A DNA stretch of 64,000 nucleotides from the NCBI RefSeq assembly GCF_000758725.1, contig NZ_CP009428.1, forward strand, positions 5,332,001 through 5,396,000, in the 5' to 3' direction. The stretch is from Paenibacillus odorifer. GTDB lineage: Bacteria; Bacillota; Bacilli; Paenibacillales; Paenibacillaceae. The position numbers were made by a program, and so were the translations under genes. Below, in pieces: positions 1 to 8,173 of this stretch (its first letter is position 1; every line of letters starts with the position of its first letter). Under the pieces are notes generated by a model. That model was not told the DNA's origin, did no database searches, and saw only the letters and a list, made by a program, of their open reading frames with translations.

Positions 1-352
1 TGGAATCCAGCACATCGGCAATGCTGTCACGAATACGCAACCATAAATCCCGTTTCGCTGCATCGTCCTCTTCCGTGAAGTCTACAGGAGAGATAGGGCC
101 CTCCAGCACACGGATGATATCACCGGCAGTGATAGCGTTCGCCTCACGCGACAAAATGTATCCGCCATATGCTCCACGAATACTTTTTACAAGCCCTGCA
201 TTGCGCAGAGGAGCAATTAGTTGCTCCAGATAATGCTCGGAAAGACCATTTTTCTCAGCGATACTCTTAAGTGAAGTTGGTCCTTCACCAAATTTCAGTG
301 CAAGCTCCATCATAATTGTTAGTCCGTAACGACCTTTGGTTGATATTTTCAA
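1..352 (-). CDS. cymR: Rrf2-family regulator CymR (3' end outside window)
   Basis: Partial gene; about 117 N-terminal residues are visible and the C-terminus runs off the left edge. The protein begins MKISTKGRYGLTIMMELA, the typical opening of Rrf2 winged-helix repressors, followed by a recognition region reading SLKSIAEKNGLSEHYLEQ and the wing RGAYGGYIL. In Bacillus CymR represses cysteine and sulfur metabolism genes together with CysK; this role is taken from the family, not shown here. The start is a TTG chosen because AGAGGTG lies just upstream; the GTG in the same stretch runs into a stop in its own frame. The gene is divergent from mnmA, whereas in B. subtilis cymR lies upstream of yrvO and trmU on one strand. 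Confidence 0.9.
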   Translation of the reverse strand, partial: MKISTKGRYGLTIMMELALKFGEGPTSLKSIAEKNGLSEHYLEQLIAPLRNAGLVKSIRGAYGGYILSREANAITAGDIIRVLEGPISPVDFTEEDDAAKRDLWLRIRDSIADVLDS

Positions 353-576
353 AGGGGCACCTCTTTCAGTTTAATGTCTGATTATTGTATACTATTGATT
401 CGGCAAGTCATTTTGATTGTCATATCAAGGTATTCCGATAATTACTCTCAGTTTATGTTATCATATCCGAAGTCACAAATGAAATGGTAAACGAAACATT
501 TTACGAGAATGTTCACCCCAGGTGGACATTTTGTTGTTTCCAGTCTCTTATTTCAGAGGTTTAGAGTAGACAGGTA

Positions 577-585
577 TGTTATAAT
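577..585 (+). promoter_or_regulatory. extended -10 promoter of mnmA
   Basis: A perfect TATAAT is preceded by TG one base upstream (TGTTATAAT), an extended -10 element. No good -35 is visible at the usual distance. It lies about 60 bases before the chosen mnmA start in the cymR-mnmA divergent region, which otherwise holds nothing I can assign. Confidence 0.55.
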
Positions 586-646
586 ACATTTTGAGCCGGG
601 TGTTCCATGAATGACCGGTATTTTGGGTACAGAAATGGTGATTACG

Positions 647-1768
647 ATGACAAAAGCAAAACAAGACACCCGTGTCGTCGTCGGCATGTCCGGAGGGGTC
701 GATTCCTCCGTCACGGCGCTTCTGCTCAAGCAGCAGGGCTATGACGTCATCGGCATCTTCATGAAGAACTGGGACGATACCGACGAATTCGGAGTATGTA
801 CGGCCGAAAGCGATGCAGAGGATGTTCGCCGCGTATGCGAGCAGATTGATATTCCTTACTATACCGTTAATTTCGAGAAGGAATACTTTGATAAGGTATT
901 TTCTTATTTTCTCGATGAATATAAGGCCGGCCGGACGCCAAATCCTGACGTCATGTGCAACCGCGAGATTAAGTTTGGAGAATTTTTGAACAAAGCTCTT
1001 CAGCTTGGTGCCGATTATGTCGCAACTGGACATTACGCACGTGTTATAGAAGAAGATGGTGTGTACAAGCTGCTCCGCGGCGTAGACAACAATAAGGATC
1101 AAACCTATTTCCTGAATGCACTGGGGCAACATCAACTCTCTAAAACAATGTTCCCTATTGGACATCTGCCGAAACCTGAAGTGCGGAGAATTGCTGAAGA
1201 AGCAGGACTTTACACTGCCAAGAAAAAAGATAGCACAGGCGTCTGCTTTATCGGCGAGCGCAACTTCCGCGAATTCCTCAGTCAATATCTCCCGGCACAA
1301 GCTGGCGATATGGTTGACATAGTAACTGGAGAGATCAAAGGCCGCCACGACGGACTTATGTATTACACGTTAGGCCAACGCCAAGGCCTTGGTATTGGTG
1401 GCTCTGGCAACGGCGAACCGTGGTTTGTAGCTGAGAAAGACCTTAGCCGCAACATTCTTTATGTAGTACAAGGAGACAAGCACCATAGCCTGTACTCCAC
1501 TAGCCTGATTGCTTCCGGTGTTAACTGGATTGACGGCCAAGAGCTTGGGCAAGAGCCGCTGAAATGCACCGCCAAATTCCGGTATCGCCAGCCAGATCAA
1601 GGCGTGACCCTTACAGCGCGTGAAGATGGAACAATAACTGTAGCCTTTGATGTTCCACAAAAAGCTATCACACCTGGTCAAGCCGTTGTCTTCTATCTCG
1701 GCGAGCAATGTCTCGGCGGCGGAACGATAGAATACGCGGAGAAGGTTGTTCCTTCAGCACAAGTGTGA
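647..1768 (+). CDS. mnmA: tRNA-specific 2-thiouridylase MnmA
   Basis: Makes 2-thiouridine at position 34 of tRNA-Lys, Glu and Gln, using sulfur passed on from a cysteine desulfurase. The ATP-pyrophosphatase P-loop GMSGGVDSSV is near the N-terminus, the first catalytic cysteine lies in NPDVMCNREIKF and the second in STGVCFIGERNFREFL. Length (373 residues) is normal for the family. I placed the start at the ATG giving MTKAKQDTRVVVGMSGG: a GGTGAT lies just upstream, and the reading resembles the B. subtilis N-terminus. ATGs at 611 and 635 are in frame but have no ribosome-binding site. Transcribed away from cymR, with its own extended -10 promoter and a strong terminator. Confidence 0.95.
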   Translation: MTKAKQDTRVVVGMSGGVDSSVTALLLKQQGYDVIGIFMKNWDDTDEFGVCTAESDAEDVRRVCEQIDIPYYTVNFEKEYFDKVFSYFLDEYKAGRTPNPDVMCNREIKFGEFLNKALQLGADYVATGHYARVIEEDGVYKLLRGVDNNKDQTYFLNALGQHQLSKTMFPIGHLPKPEVRRIAEEAGLYTAKKKDSTGVCFIGERNFREFLSQYLPAQAGDMVDIVTGEIKGRHDGLMYYTLGQRQGLGIGGSGNGEPWFVAEKDLSRNILYVVQGDKHHSLYSTSLIASGVNWIDGQELGQEPLKCTAKFRYRQPDQGVTLTAREDGTITVAFDVPQKAITPGQAVVFYLGEQCLGGGTIEYAEKVVPSAQV

Positions 1769-1842
1769 ATGTATACCAAGCTTCTATAAAAGCTTGATCT
1801 ACAAGTAATCGTAGTAACTCACAATATCTAACAAACGTACCA

Positions 1843-1890
1843 AAGCACGAAATAGTTGTATTTAATACAGCTATTTCGTGCTTTTTTATT
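1843..1890 (+). terminator. terminator of mnmA
   Basis: Stem AAGCACGAAATAG pairs with CTATTTCGTGCTT across a short loop and is followed by a run of T. The loop side contains the first copy of the TAGTTGTA palindrome described for the following repeat region. Confidence 0.85.
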
Positions 1891-2040
1891 TCTTTTTGGG
1901 TTTTAGTTGTATATTGTACAGTTAAACTGAGCTTATACCTCAATAAATACCCATATACTGATAAATAGTTGTATGAAGTGCAACTAAATTACGTTGGCGC
2001 GGCTAGGGTGTATTTTAGTTGTAAAAAATACAATTAAAAT
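1850..2040. repeat. four spaced TAGTTGTA palindromes
   Basis: Four imperfect palindromes share the core TAGTTGTA, at 1853, 1904, 1966 and 2016. The other arm resembles TACAACTA, for example TAGTTGTA-N5-TGCAACTA in copy 3 and TTTTAGTTGTA-N5-TACAATTAAAA in copy 4. The intervals are 51, 62 and 50 bases. The first copy is embedded in the mnmA terminator. No gene lies between mnmA and the GH48 gene; this element fills most of that gap. Two other intergenic regions in the window show the same 51/61/51 layout with different cores. I do not recognise a named family. Confidence 0.7.
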
Positions 2041-2084
2041 GGATATGAAGCCACATTTAGTCGCAGTCGCTAACTAGCCAATTA

Positions 2085-2116
2085 CTAAAAAAAGCCCCAG
2101 CCAAATGGCTAGGGCT
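2085..2116 (-). terminator. terminator of the cellulase operon
   Basis: Read on the minus strand, AAGCCCTAGCC pairs with GGCTGGGGCTT around ATTT and is followed by seven T. It lies 16 bases past the GH48 stop codon. Confidence 0.85.
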
Positions 2117-2131
2117 TCCCTTATTTAGACT

Positions 2132-5119
2132 TTAAGGCTCAAGTCCCCATGCTAGATCACCATTCAAATACAACGGCACATGATTCCATTCCGTGTACGA
2201 TGTTTTGGCAGGATCATAAGAGTAGTCTCCAACCTCGTTGTAATTGCTCCAATCCGTTTTGTTGACCCGGATCTGGATATCACCCGTGTTGGCTCCCGGT
2301 GCAAGACTGCCTGCACCTGCGCCGAAGGAGATTTCTAAATAATAATCCGCTCCAGTTTTGGCAGGGTCCACCTTCACGAATGTTCCCTGTATATTACTTC
2401 CACCGATGTTAGCATAGTCAACATTAAATTGTTGAGGTTTATCGCCATCAATCGTGTAATAATACCGCAGCTTTACATCGCTAAGCGCTACAGCCGTATC
2501 CCCATTGTTAACAATTTGCAGCTGCGGGCGGAACTGATTATCTCCCGGATTGGTATCACTTGTCCGGTATTTCACCAGCAAATCTCCTTGTACCGGAATC
2601 GGCACATCAATAGGCTTGGCATGAACCTCAAGCGAATTTGGGCTCTCTCCAACCACGTTGGAAGCACTAACTACGTAGTAGTAATCCGTACCGTTAACCA
2701 CTGAAGCGTCATTGTAAGTCGCCTGAGTGACAACAGCCACATCGCTGTAAGGGCCACCAGTTGTCGCAGCTCTTTTCACAGTGTAGCTAGTAGCTCCAGT
2801 TACGTTGTTCCAACTAAGATCTACAACTTTGTTACCAGCGACCACACTTGGTTTGGAAGGTGCTTTTGGAGCTACTGGCTCAGTAGGCACACTGCTGTTG
2901 ATCAGTCGATCGTATTCAGCATAAGCAGTTGCCATATCTACTTGCGACCAGAAGCGATGGTAGGTAAATTCAGGGGCTCCATTGTCCCAAGTTTTAGTCA
3001 CTTTATTAAAAGAAGTATTGTATTTGTCCAGCAAATATTGCCACTTGGAGTCATTCACGATATTTGGACGGATATCGGTATAGCTTGCGTATACCCCGTT
3101 TCCGCCTTTAGCTGGATCGGAAGGCACTGTAGATGAACCAGGGATCGTATTTCCTTGGCCGAATGTACCTGTCCAACCGCTTGGGAAATAGACTTCTTTA
3201 GTGAAATAGCGAGAATAATCTCCACGGCTTTCGGTAGTTGCAATACCAACTCCATCGTTATAACCCCATGCCGTGTCTAACAAAGATTTAGCCAGTACCT
3301 GAGCCTCTCCTCCCAGAGTACTGTAGCTGCCATGTTCAGCTTTGGTGCCAGCCGCATAGAAGGTAAGTGCCTTAATATAGCTGCCCAGTACACCTGTATC
3401 TTGGCTTGGACTCTTAGTTACGGCTTTCAGGTTACTGTTTGCTGCAGAACCACTGAAGCCATTCCACGTATTAGGTTGTCCTGTCCATTCCACATTACCT
3501 GGAATCCAGAACTCTCCTGGTGCAGAGACTGTTGCCACTTGTGGGTTGTCTCCTCCAAGAATTCGATTACCTTGACTGTTCAGGTAGTAACCTTCAGCAT
3601 CCGTAACTGGACGTTTGTTGGCAAAGGCATAATCTTTAGACCAATCTACCCAATTTTCTATAACTTGTTTTGCCATTTGAAAGTTTTCAGATGTAGTGTC
3701 TCCGTTAGAAGCAAGGATATAGTACAGCTCTGCTACCCGCTCCACACTCCATGCCTGCATCCCGAACCAGTTATTGGATGGAGGATCGTGGTAGACTGGA
3801 GCTTCGTCATATGCCATGCCATAAAAAGTACTGGTTCCGGCTGGATAAGCCTTGTAGGCGCCTTGATAACTATTGGTCGCTCCTCCGGCAATTGCCCCTT
3901 CAGAGGACTGCAGCCAAGTATAGAATTCCAATTGACGTTTCAGAGAATTTTCCCAATCCTGTCCAGCTGTAGCTGATGACGGGATCAGACCACCATCCGA
4001 ATCAGAAAGTGCGTAGGCAGCCACGACATTCTGATACCCTTGGTGGGCATGGCTCGCCCCGATTCTCCAAGCCCAGTTTCCTGTAGCTCCAAGTCCACCG
4101 CCCCATGCGGTATACCAAGCCAGAAGATATTGATTGGAATCTTTGCCAGTCCCGGCATCAGGTGTGCCGTCAGTAGCTGCACTTCCTACTTTTTGGAAGT
4201 ATTTATCATACATACCGTACCGCAGGAAATCGCCCATTTTCTTAGCTTTGTTCAAATACACTGTATTGTTGTAGCCGAGCTCTTTAGCCCAGTACATTGC
4301 TTGTACTGCCCGTGCATCGGCATCTGTAGCATTCGTGTAACGCCATTGAGCGGAAGGCACGTTAGCTTCTTTTGTGAACAGGCTCATGAAGCCTTCGTTT
4401 GCTTTTCCGAACGTTTTGTCATCTTGAGACGGGTGAGGGACCGCCTCCCAAACGGACTCTTGTTCACCCCGTTGGAATGTATTCACATAAGCGGCTGTAT
4501 GCGTAGGATTCAGCAAGTTGCCGAAGCCGTACCAGTTGTCCACGTCTACCAGCCAGTGCATCAAGTAGGTCTGGTTGTTGCCATACGTCGCCTTCAATTC
4601 AGCATCTAGCGGATCTTTACCTGCTGTATACTGGCCACCTAGCTGACTTGGATACTGATCCGGCTGAGCATGCTCCGCTGCATACGTAGCCGGGCTGTTC
4701 GGATTGTAATAACTCATGGTTGGCTGTTCTTCCTTGCCATCACCTTCGTTAATAGGGATGATATACTTCTCCATGTTGTCCCAAGCTGATTCCAGCTTAG
4801 TCCAGTCCCCTGTGTGATAACCATAGAGTACCTCAAGCCACATCCAATAACTGTAAGCTTCTGAGGTCGTCATATGTCCGTAATCAGGGGCTTCACTCAT
4901 CAAGGTCTCTACCGCATGATAAGGTACTCCTTCAGCAGAGAAATAACCATTTGCGGGGTCTTTTAGCTGCGCATATAATTGCAGAAATCGCGTCTGCTCC
5001 GTAGTAGAAGCGTGAGCAGTCTGAGGTCTAAAATTAAATAGACCGGTCATGAGTGAGAGAAACAGGACTGCGGCCATCATTACAGAAACAGGCTTCTTTA
5101 TTAAGCTCAATTTCATCAT
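2132..5119 (-). CDS. secreted GH48 cellulase with FN3 and CBM3 modules
   Basis: Glycoside hydrolase family 48 enzyme, known in the family as a processive cellobiohydrolase acting from cellulose reducing ends. A signal peptide of about 37 residues ends near PQTAHA. The GH48 catalytic domain follows (about 40-740), recognisable by stretches such as TYLMHWLVDVDNWYGFGN and TSTFYGMAYDEAPVYHDPP. A fibronectin type III module (about 750-838) and a C-terminal CBM3 (about 844-995) complete it; the CBM3 closely resembles that of the GH9 enzyme upstream. The start MMKLSLIKK is preferred because GGGAG lies 11 bases upstream; a longer in-frame reading overlaps the GH9 gene. It lies 29 bases after the GH9 stop, so one operon is likely. 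GH9-GH48 pairs are a classic synergistic cellulase set. Confidence 0.96.
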   Translation of the reverse strand: MMKLSLIKKPVSVMMAAVLFLSLMTGLFNFRPQTAHASTTEQTRFLQLYAQLKDPANGYFSAEGVPYHAVETLMSEAPDYGHMTTSEAYSYWMWLEVLYGYHTGDWTKLESAWDNMEKYIIPINEGDGKEEQPTMSYYNPNSPATYAAEHAQPDQYPSQLGGQYTAGKDPLDAELKATYGNNQTYLMHWLVDVDNWYGFGNLLNPTHTAAYVNTFQRGEQESVWEAVPHPSQDDKTFGKANEGFMSLFTKEANVPSAQWRYTNATDADARAVQAMYWAKELGYNNTVYLNKAKKMGDFLRYGMYDKYFQKVGSAATDGTPDAGTGKDSNQYLLAWYTAWGGGLGATGNWAWRIGASHAHQGYQNVVAAYALSDSDGGLIPSSATAGQDWENSLKRQLEFYTWLQSSEGAIAGGATNSYQGAYKAYPAGTSTFYGMAYDEAPVYHDPPSNNWFGMQAWSVERVAELYYILASNGDTTSENFQMAKQVIENWVDWSKDYAFANKRPVTDAEGYYLNSQGNRILGGDNPQVATVSAPGEFWIPGNVEWTGQPNTWNGFSGSAANSNLKAVTKSPSQDTGVLGSYIKALTFYAAGTKAEHGSYSTLGGEAQVLAKSLLDTAWGYNDGVGIATTESRGDYSRYFTKEVYFPSGWTGTFGQGNTIPGSSTVPSDPAKGGNGVYASYTDIRPNIVNDSKWQYLLDKYNTSFNKVTKTWDNGAPEFTYHRFWSQVDMATAYAEYDRLINSSVPTEPVAPKAPSKPSVVAGNKVVDLSWNNVTGATSYTVKRAATTGGPYSDVAVVTQATYNDASVVNGTDYYYVVSASNVVGESPNSLEVHAKPIDVPIPVQGDLLVKYRTSDTNPGDNQFRPQLQIVNNGDTAVALSDVKLRYYYTIDGDKPQQFNVDYANIGGSNIQGTFVKVDPAKTGADYYLEISFGAGAGSLAPGANTGDIQIRVNKTDWSNYNEVGDYSYDPAKTSYTEWNHVPLYLNGDLAWGLEP

Positions 5120-5148
5120 CTTAGGCAAGCTCCCTCTCTTGGATATAT

Positions 5149-7881
5149 TTATGGTTCTAAGCCCCATACAAGTGTTTCACCTTGATAAAGTGTAACTTTA
5201 TTCCAATCGGCAAATGTCTGCTGAACCGCGCTGTAGGAATAATCATCCGTTTCATTGTAAGCCGTCCAGTCCGTCTTATTGGTGCGAGCCTGAATCTCGC
5301 CGCTATCTCCACCAGGCGCTACGCTTCCAGCCCCTGCACCAAAAGAAATCTCCAGATAATAATCCGCGCCCGTACTGGCGGGATTCAGCTTAACAAAACT
5401 GCCGCTTAAATTACCACTGCCCACTACAGCATAATCACAATGAAACTGTTGTGGTTTATCCCCATCCACAGTGAAATAATAACGCAGCTTCAAGCCGCTA
5501 AGTGCCACAGACTCGGTTCCTGTATTCATAATTCGGAACTGAGGGCGCAGCTGTCCATCACTGGCATTCGTATCATTCGTACGATATTGCACCTTCAAAT
5601 TCCCCGTTGTGGGCTGTGTTGTTTCTTGGGGTTTGGCACTAACCTGTATAGATGGCAAGCTCTCCCCTACACTATTCGTGGCAGTGATCACATAATAATA
5701 AGTGGTTCCGTTCACCCGTCCACTATCCATGTAATCCGTTCCCATGACATTCTCAAGCACCGTATACGGGCCTCCACTCACTTCACTGCGTTTAACGGTA
5801 TATTCACTAACCCCGCTAATGGCATTCCAAGTCAAATGGACAGTCCCATTACCTGCTACTGCCTGAACATTAGTCGGACGTGCAGGGACTTGAGGTTCTC
5901 CAGGTTGTCCACCACCCGCTGGAAGTTCTCCATACATGTGCACACCTGCATCAAACACCGGAATGTTCGCTGTTTTAACAGGAGTTGCTCCTTGAGCTGC
6001 CACACCTTGGAATGAAAAATCATTAGCATTATTCCAGAAGTTAGTGTTCAGCGGGGCTGCAATTCGGAATTGAATCTCCTTACGATGAGCAGATTGTCCA
6101 CCCGGATAAATTAAAGTACCTGTAAAATCAACCTTAGTATAGTAGATATGGTTAGCTGCATCGTAAGGCTGAAGTGCAGACACCGTTCCACCCTGATTGT
6201 AGCCTCCCGCCGTAACCGTAATATCCTCAGGAGCATAACCAGCCGCTATCGCTTCACTAAGATCCACATAGTAGTTAAAAGACATCTCTTTACTGGCCCG
6301 TGCCGGCCAGCCCGTACGGTTATTCAGCAATGCTCGAATCTCTACGAAGTTGCTGCCACTAGCATTCACAGAGGCTTCGACAAACATCTCATCTTCACGT
6401 GTCTCTGCAGGTGGAAATTGTGCAAGCGGCTGTTGCCCTTGTCCATGCAGCAGCACCATTTTTGCAATAGCTCCTGTAAAAGCTGCATTGTAATCGGTTG
6501 CAACTTCATTCGAGACATAATCGTTAATGGAGTCGGTGTAGCTGTCTGTTTTGGACGGGCCTCCAACTAGCGCTCCGTACAAGACATGGCGATGATTTAC
6601 CGGAACGGTCTGACTATCATTCCATGATCCATGTGAGGTTCGATGATGGGGATGCTGAGGAGAATTATTACCATAACCGATAACATAACTGCTGTTTCGT
6701 GGATTGTCGCCAAGCATATACGTAATTTGTCTCTCCGCGAAAGAACGCGCCGTATCTTTCTTCACCGGATCGCTCACCCAGTCCGAGTAAACGAAGGCCA
6801 TAAAAGCCTGATTGGCTGCATAACGCAATGCGCCCCATTGATCCAGATGGGCTAGTCCGCCAGGTGTATAGGCAACACGGTCACTTGTTCCACCCACTCC
6901 AGTCGTCCAATACTGCATATTCCGTTCAGTGGATTGAATGAACTTGGTCTGCCCGGTGATTCGTGCCAACAGTAATTGAGCGCCATAATGCTTGTCGTCC
7001 CAAGACTGCGTCCACTGATAACCCCAGTTTCCAGCCTGATTCGTTCCCCATTGATCACTTGCTGCAATAGCCTTATTGAGATACTGCTGATCGTTAGTCG
7101 CCAAATACAACCAGACAGCCCCCCAGCTCAATTCATCCGCATAACCGCTCCAAGAATTATAATATTGTTTGGCATCGGTAATGCTATCGGAATAGGAGCC
7201 GCGGTAAGTGTCAGCAAAATTATAAAGCTGTTTAGCATGCAGCAGCAGCTTGTCCGCATATACGGCATCCGTATCCCTGAAAATAATGGATGCTGAAGCT
7301 AACGCTGCAGCTGTTTCTGCGGCAAGATCTGATCCGGGATGAGTGGCATCAATTTTGTAGGAAGGTCTCTGCATCTGCATGACTTCTGCGGGTCCCCACC
7401 AATTATGATCGGTTGTTCCGTTACCAACTTGTCCCCACAGCTCGTTAGGAGCAGTATGAGCTTTTACAAAATAATCGGTTGCCCAGCGAATATTGTCTAA
7501 TATTTCCTCCAGCTGCCCAGACCCCTCATATCCTTGCTTGTACTCATAAACCGACCACGCCAGCATCGTCGTAGAATAAGCCATAGGCAGACCGAATTTA
7601 ACGTGATCACCGGCATCATACCAACCACCAGTCAGATCATGTCCCACATCCGCCCCGTCCAAAAGACCGGAATCGCCCCGCCATTCCACCCGATTGTTAT
7701 CTGGCAATTCACCAGACCGCTGGGTTTCGTAGAAATAAATAGATTTTTGAAGAACCTCCGCATAGTTATAGTCTCCGGCCGCCGCCTCTGCTATCGCCGG
7801 TTGAAATGCAGCATTTGAACAAAATGTAAGCGTAAACAACAAACTGAACACCAGTCCTTGTTTCCTATACCTCTTGATCAT
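5149..7881 (-). CDS. secreted GH9 endoglucanase (GH9-CBM3c-FN3-CBM3)
   Basis: Family 9 cellulase cleaving beta-1,4-glucan outside the cell. A signal peptide of about 33 residues is followed by the GH9 domain (about 34-470) with the signature GGWYDAGDHVKFGLPMA carrying the aspartates, the histidine motif HPHHRTSHGSW, and the acid residue in NEVATDYNAAF. A fused CBM3c (about 490-645) follows directly; in this architecture it feeds cellulose chains to the active site. FN3 (about 655-745) and a second CBM3 (about 760-910) end the protein. Start at MIKRYRK, chosen because AGAGGGG lies 8 bases upstream. First gene of the cellulase operon; promoter and a possible operator lie upstream. Confidence 0.96.
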   Translation of the reverse strand: MIKRYRKQGLVFSLLFTLTFCSNAAFQPAIAEAAAGDYNYAEVLQKSIYFYETQRSGELPDNNRVEWRGDSGLLDGADVGHDLTGGWYDAGDHVKFGLPMAYSTTMLAWSVYEYKQGYEGSGQLEEILDNIRWATDYFVKAHTAPNELWGQVGNGTTDHNWWGPAEVMQMQRPSYKIDATHPGSDLAAETAAALASASIIFRDTDAVYADKLLLHAKQLYNFADTYRGSYSDSITDAKQYYNSWSGYADELSWGAVWLYLATNDQQYLNKAIAASDQWGTNQAGNWGYQWTQSWDDKHYGAQLLLARITGQTKFIQSTERNMQYWTTGVGGTSDRVAYTPGGLAHLDQWGALRYAANQAFMAFVYSDWVSDPVKKDTARSFAERQITYMLGDNPRNSSYVIGYGNNSPQHPHHRTSHGSWNDSQTVPVNHRHVLYGALVGGPSKTDSYTDSINDYVSNEVATDYNAAFTGAIAKMVLLHGQGQQPLAQFPPAETREDEMFVEASVNASGSNFVEIRALLNNRTGWPARASKEMSFNYYVDLSEAIAAGYAPEDITVTAGGYNQGGTVSALQPYDAANHIYYTKVDFTGTLIYPGGQSAHRKEIQFRIAAPLNTNFWNNANDFSFQGVAAQGATPVKTANIPVFDAGVHMYGELPAGGGQPGEPQVPARPTNVQAVAGNGTVHLTWNAISGVSEYTVKRSEVSGGPYTVLENVMGTDYMDSGRVNGTTYYYVITATNSVGESLPSIQVSAKPQETTQPTTGNLKVQYRTNDTNASDGQLRPQFRIMNTGTESVALSGLKLRYYFTVDGDKPQQFHCDYAVVGSGNLSGSFVKLNPASTGADYYLEISFGAGAGSVAPGGDSGEIQARTNKTDWTAYNETDDYSYSAVQQTFADWNKVTLYQGETLVWGLEP

Positions 7882-8010
7882 TTCTACTGCCCCTCTCTTC
7901 AGTGAATGCCACAAGAAAGATTACACCTCAGTCCCGTAACACCTCCCTCACTTGAATCAGGTACCCGTCATTGCGATCATCCACTCACCTCTCTCTAAGA
8001 GCTATATTTA

Positions 8011-8025
8011 AGCGAAAGTTTCGCT
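8011..8025. promoter_or_regulatory. candidate operator of the cellulase operon
   Basis: AGCGAAA-G-TTTCGCT is a perfect 7+7 inverted repeat with one central base. It lies about 35 bases downstream of the predicted -10, in the 5' leader of the GH9 gene. The shape suits a LacI-type or similar repressor site, but no regulator gene is next door and no second copy was seen in the window. Confidence 0.4.
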
Positions 8026-8059
8026 CTCACCCAAAATATACCATATCTTTCATTAAAAC

Positions 8060-8088
8060 ACTATATTTTTACAGTAAATAATGCACAA
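8060..8088 (-). promoter_or_regulatory. promoter of the cellulase operon
   Basis: Minus-strand TTGTGC, 17-base spacer, TATAGT. It reads towards the GH9 gene, leaving a leader of about 170 bases that contains the AGCGAAA palindrome. Confidence 0.5.
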
Positions 8089-8122
8089 AATATAGAAATT
8101 ATTGTTAATTTAATGAAAAATA

Positions 8123-8160
8123 AAAAACAGCAGCTCAGGATCTCTCCTTGAACTGCTGTT
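8123..8160 (-). terminator. terminator of the opp operon
   Basis: Minus strand AACAGCAGTTCAAGGA pairs with the later TCCTGAGCTGCTGTT and is followed by a T-rich tail. It starts 13 bases past the oppA-like stop codon. Confidence 0.85.
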
Positions 8161-8173
8161 CATTAATACCCTC

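Noticed and set aside
548..1348. 266-codon minus-strand frame opposite mnmA
   Set aside because: Lies antisense to a well-supported gene, with no family resemblance or ribosome-binding site.
3332..3976. 214-codon plus-strand frame opposite the GH48 gene
   Set aside because: Antisense shadow of a conserved catalytic domain; composition is not protein-like.
8005..8030. Catabolite-response element (cre) before the GH9 gene
   Set aside because: The match to the consensus is poor at both ends; the perfect AGCGAAA dyad is the better description.
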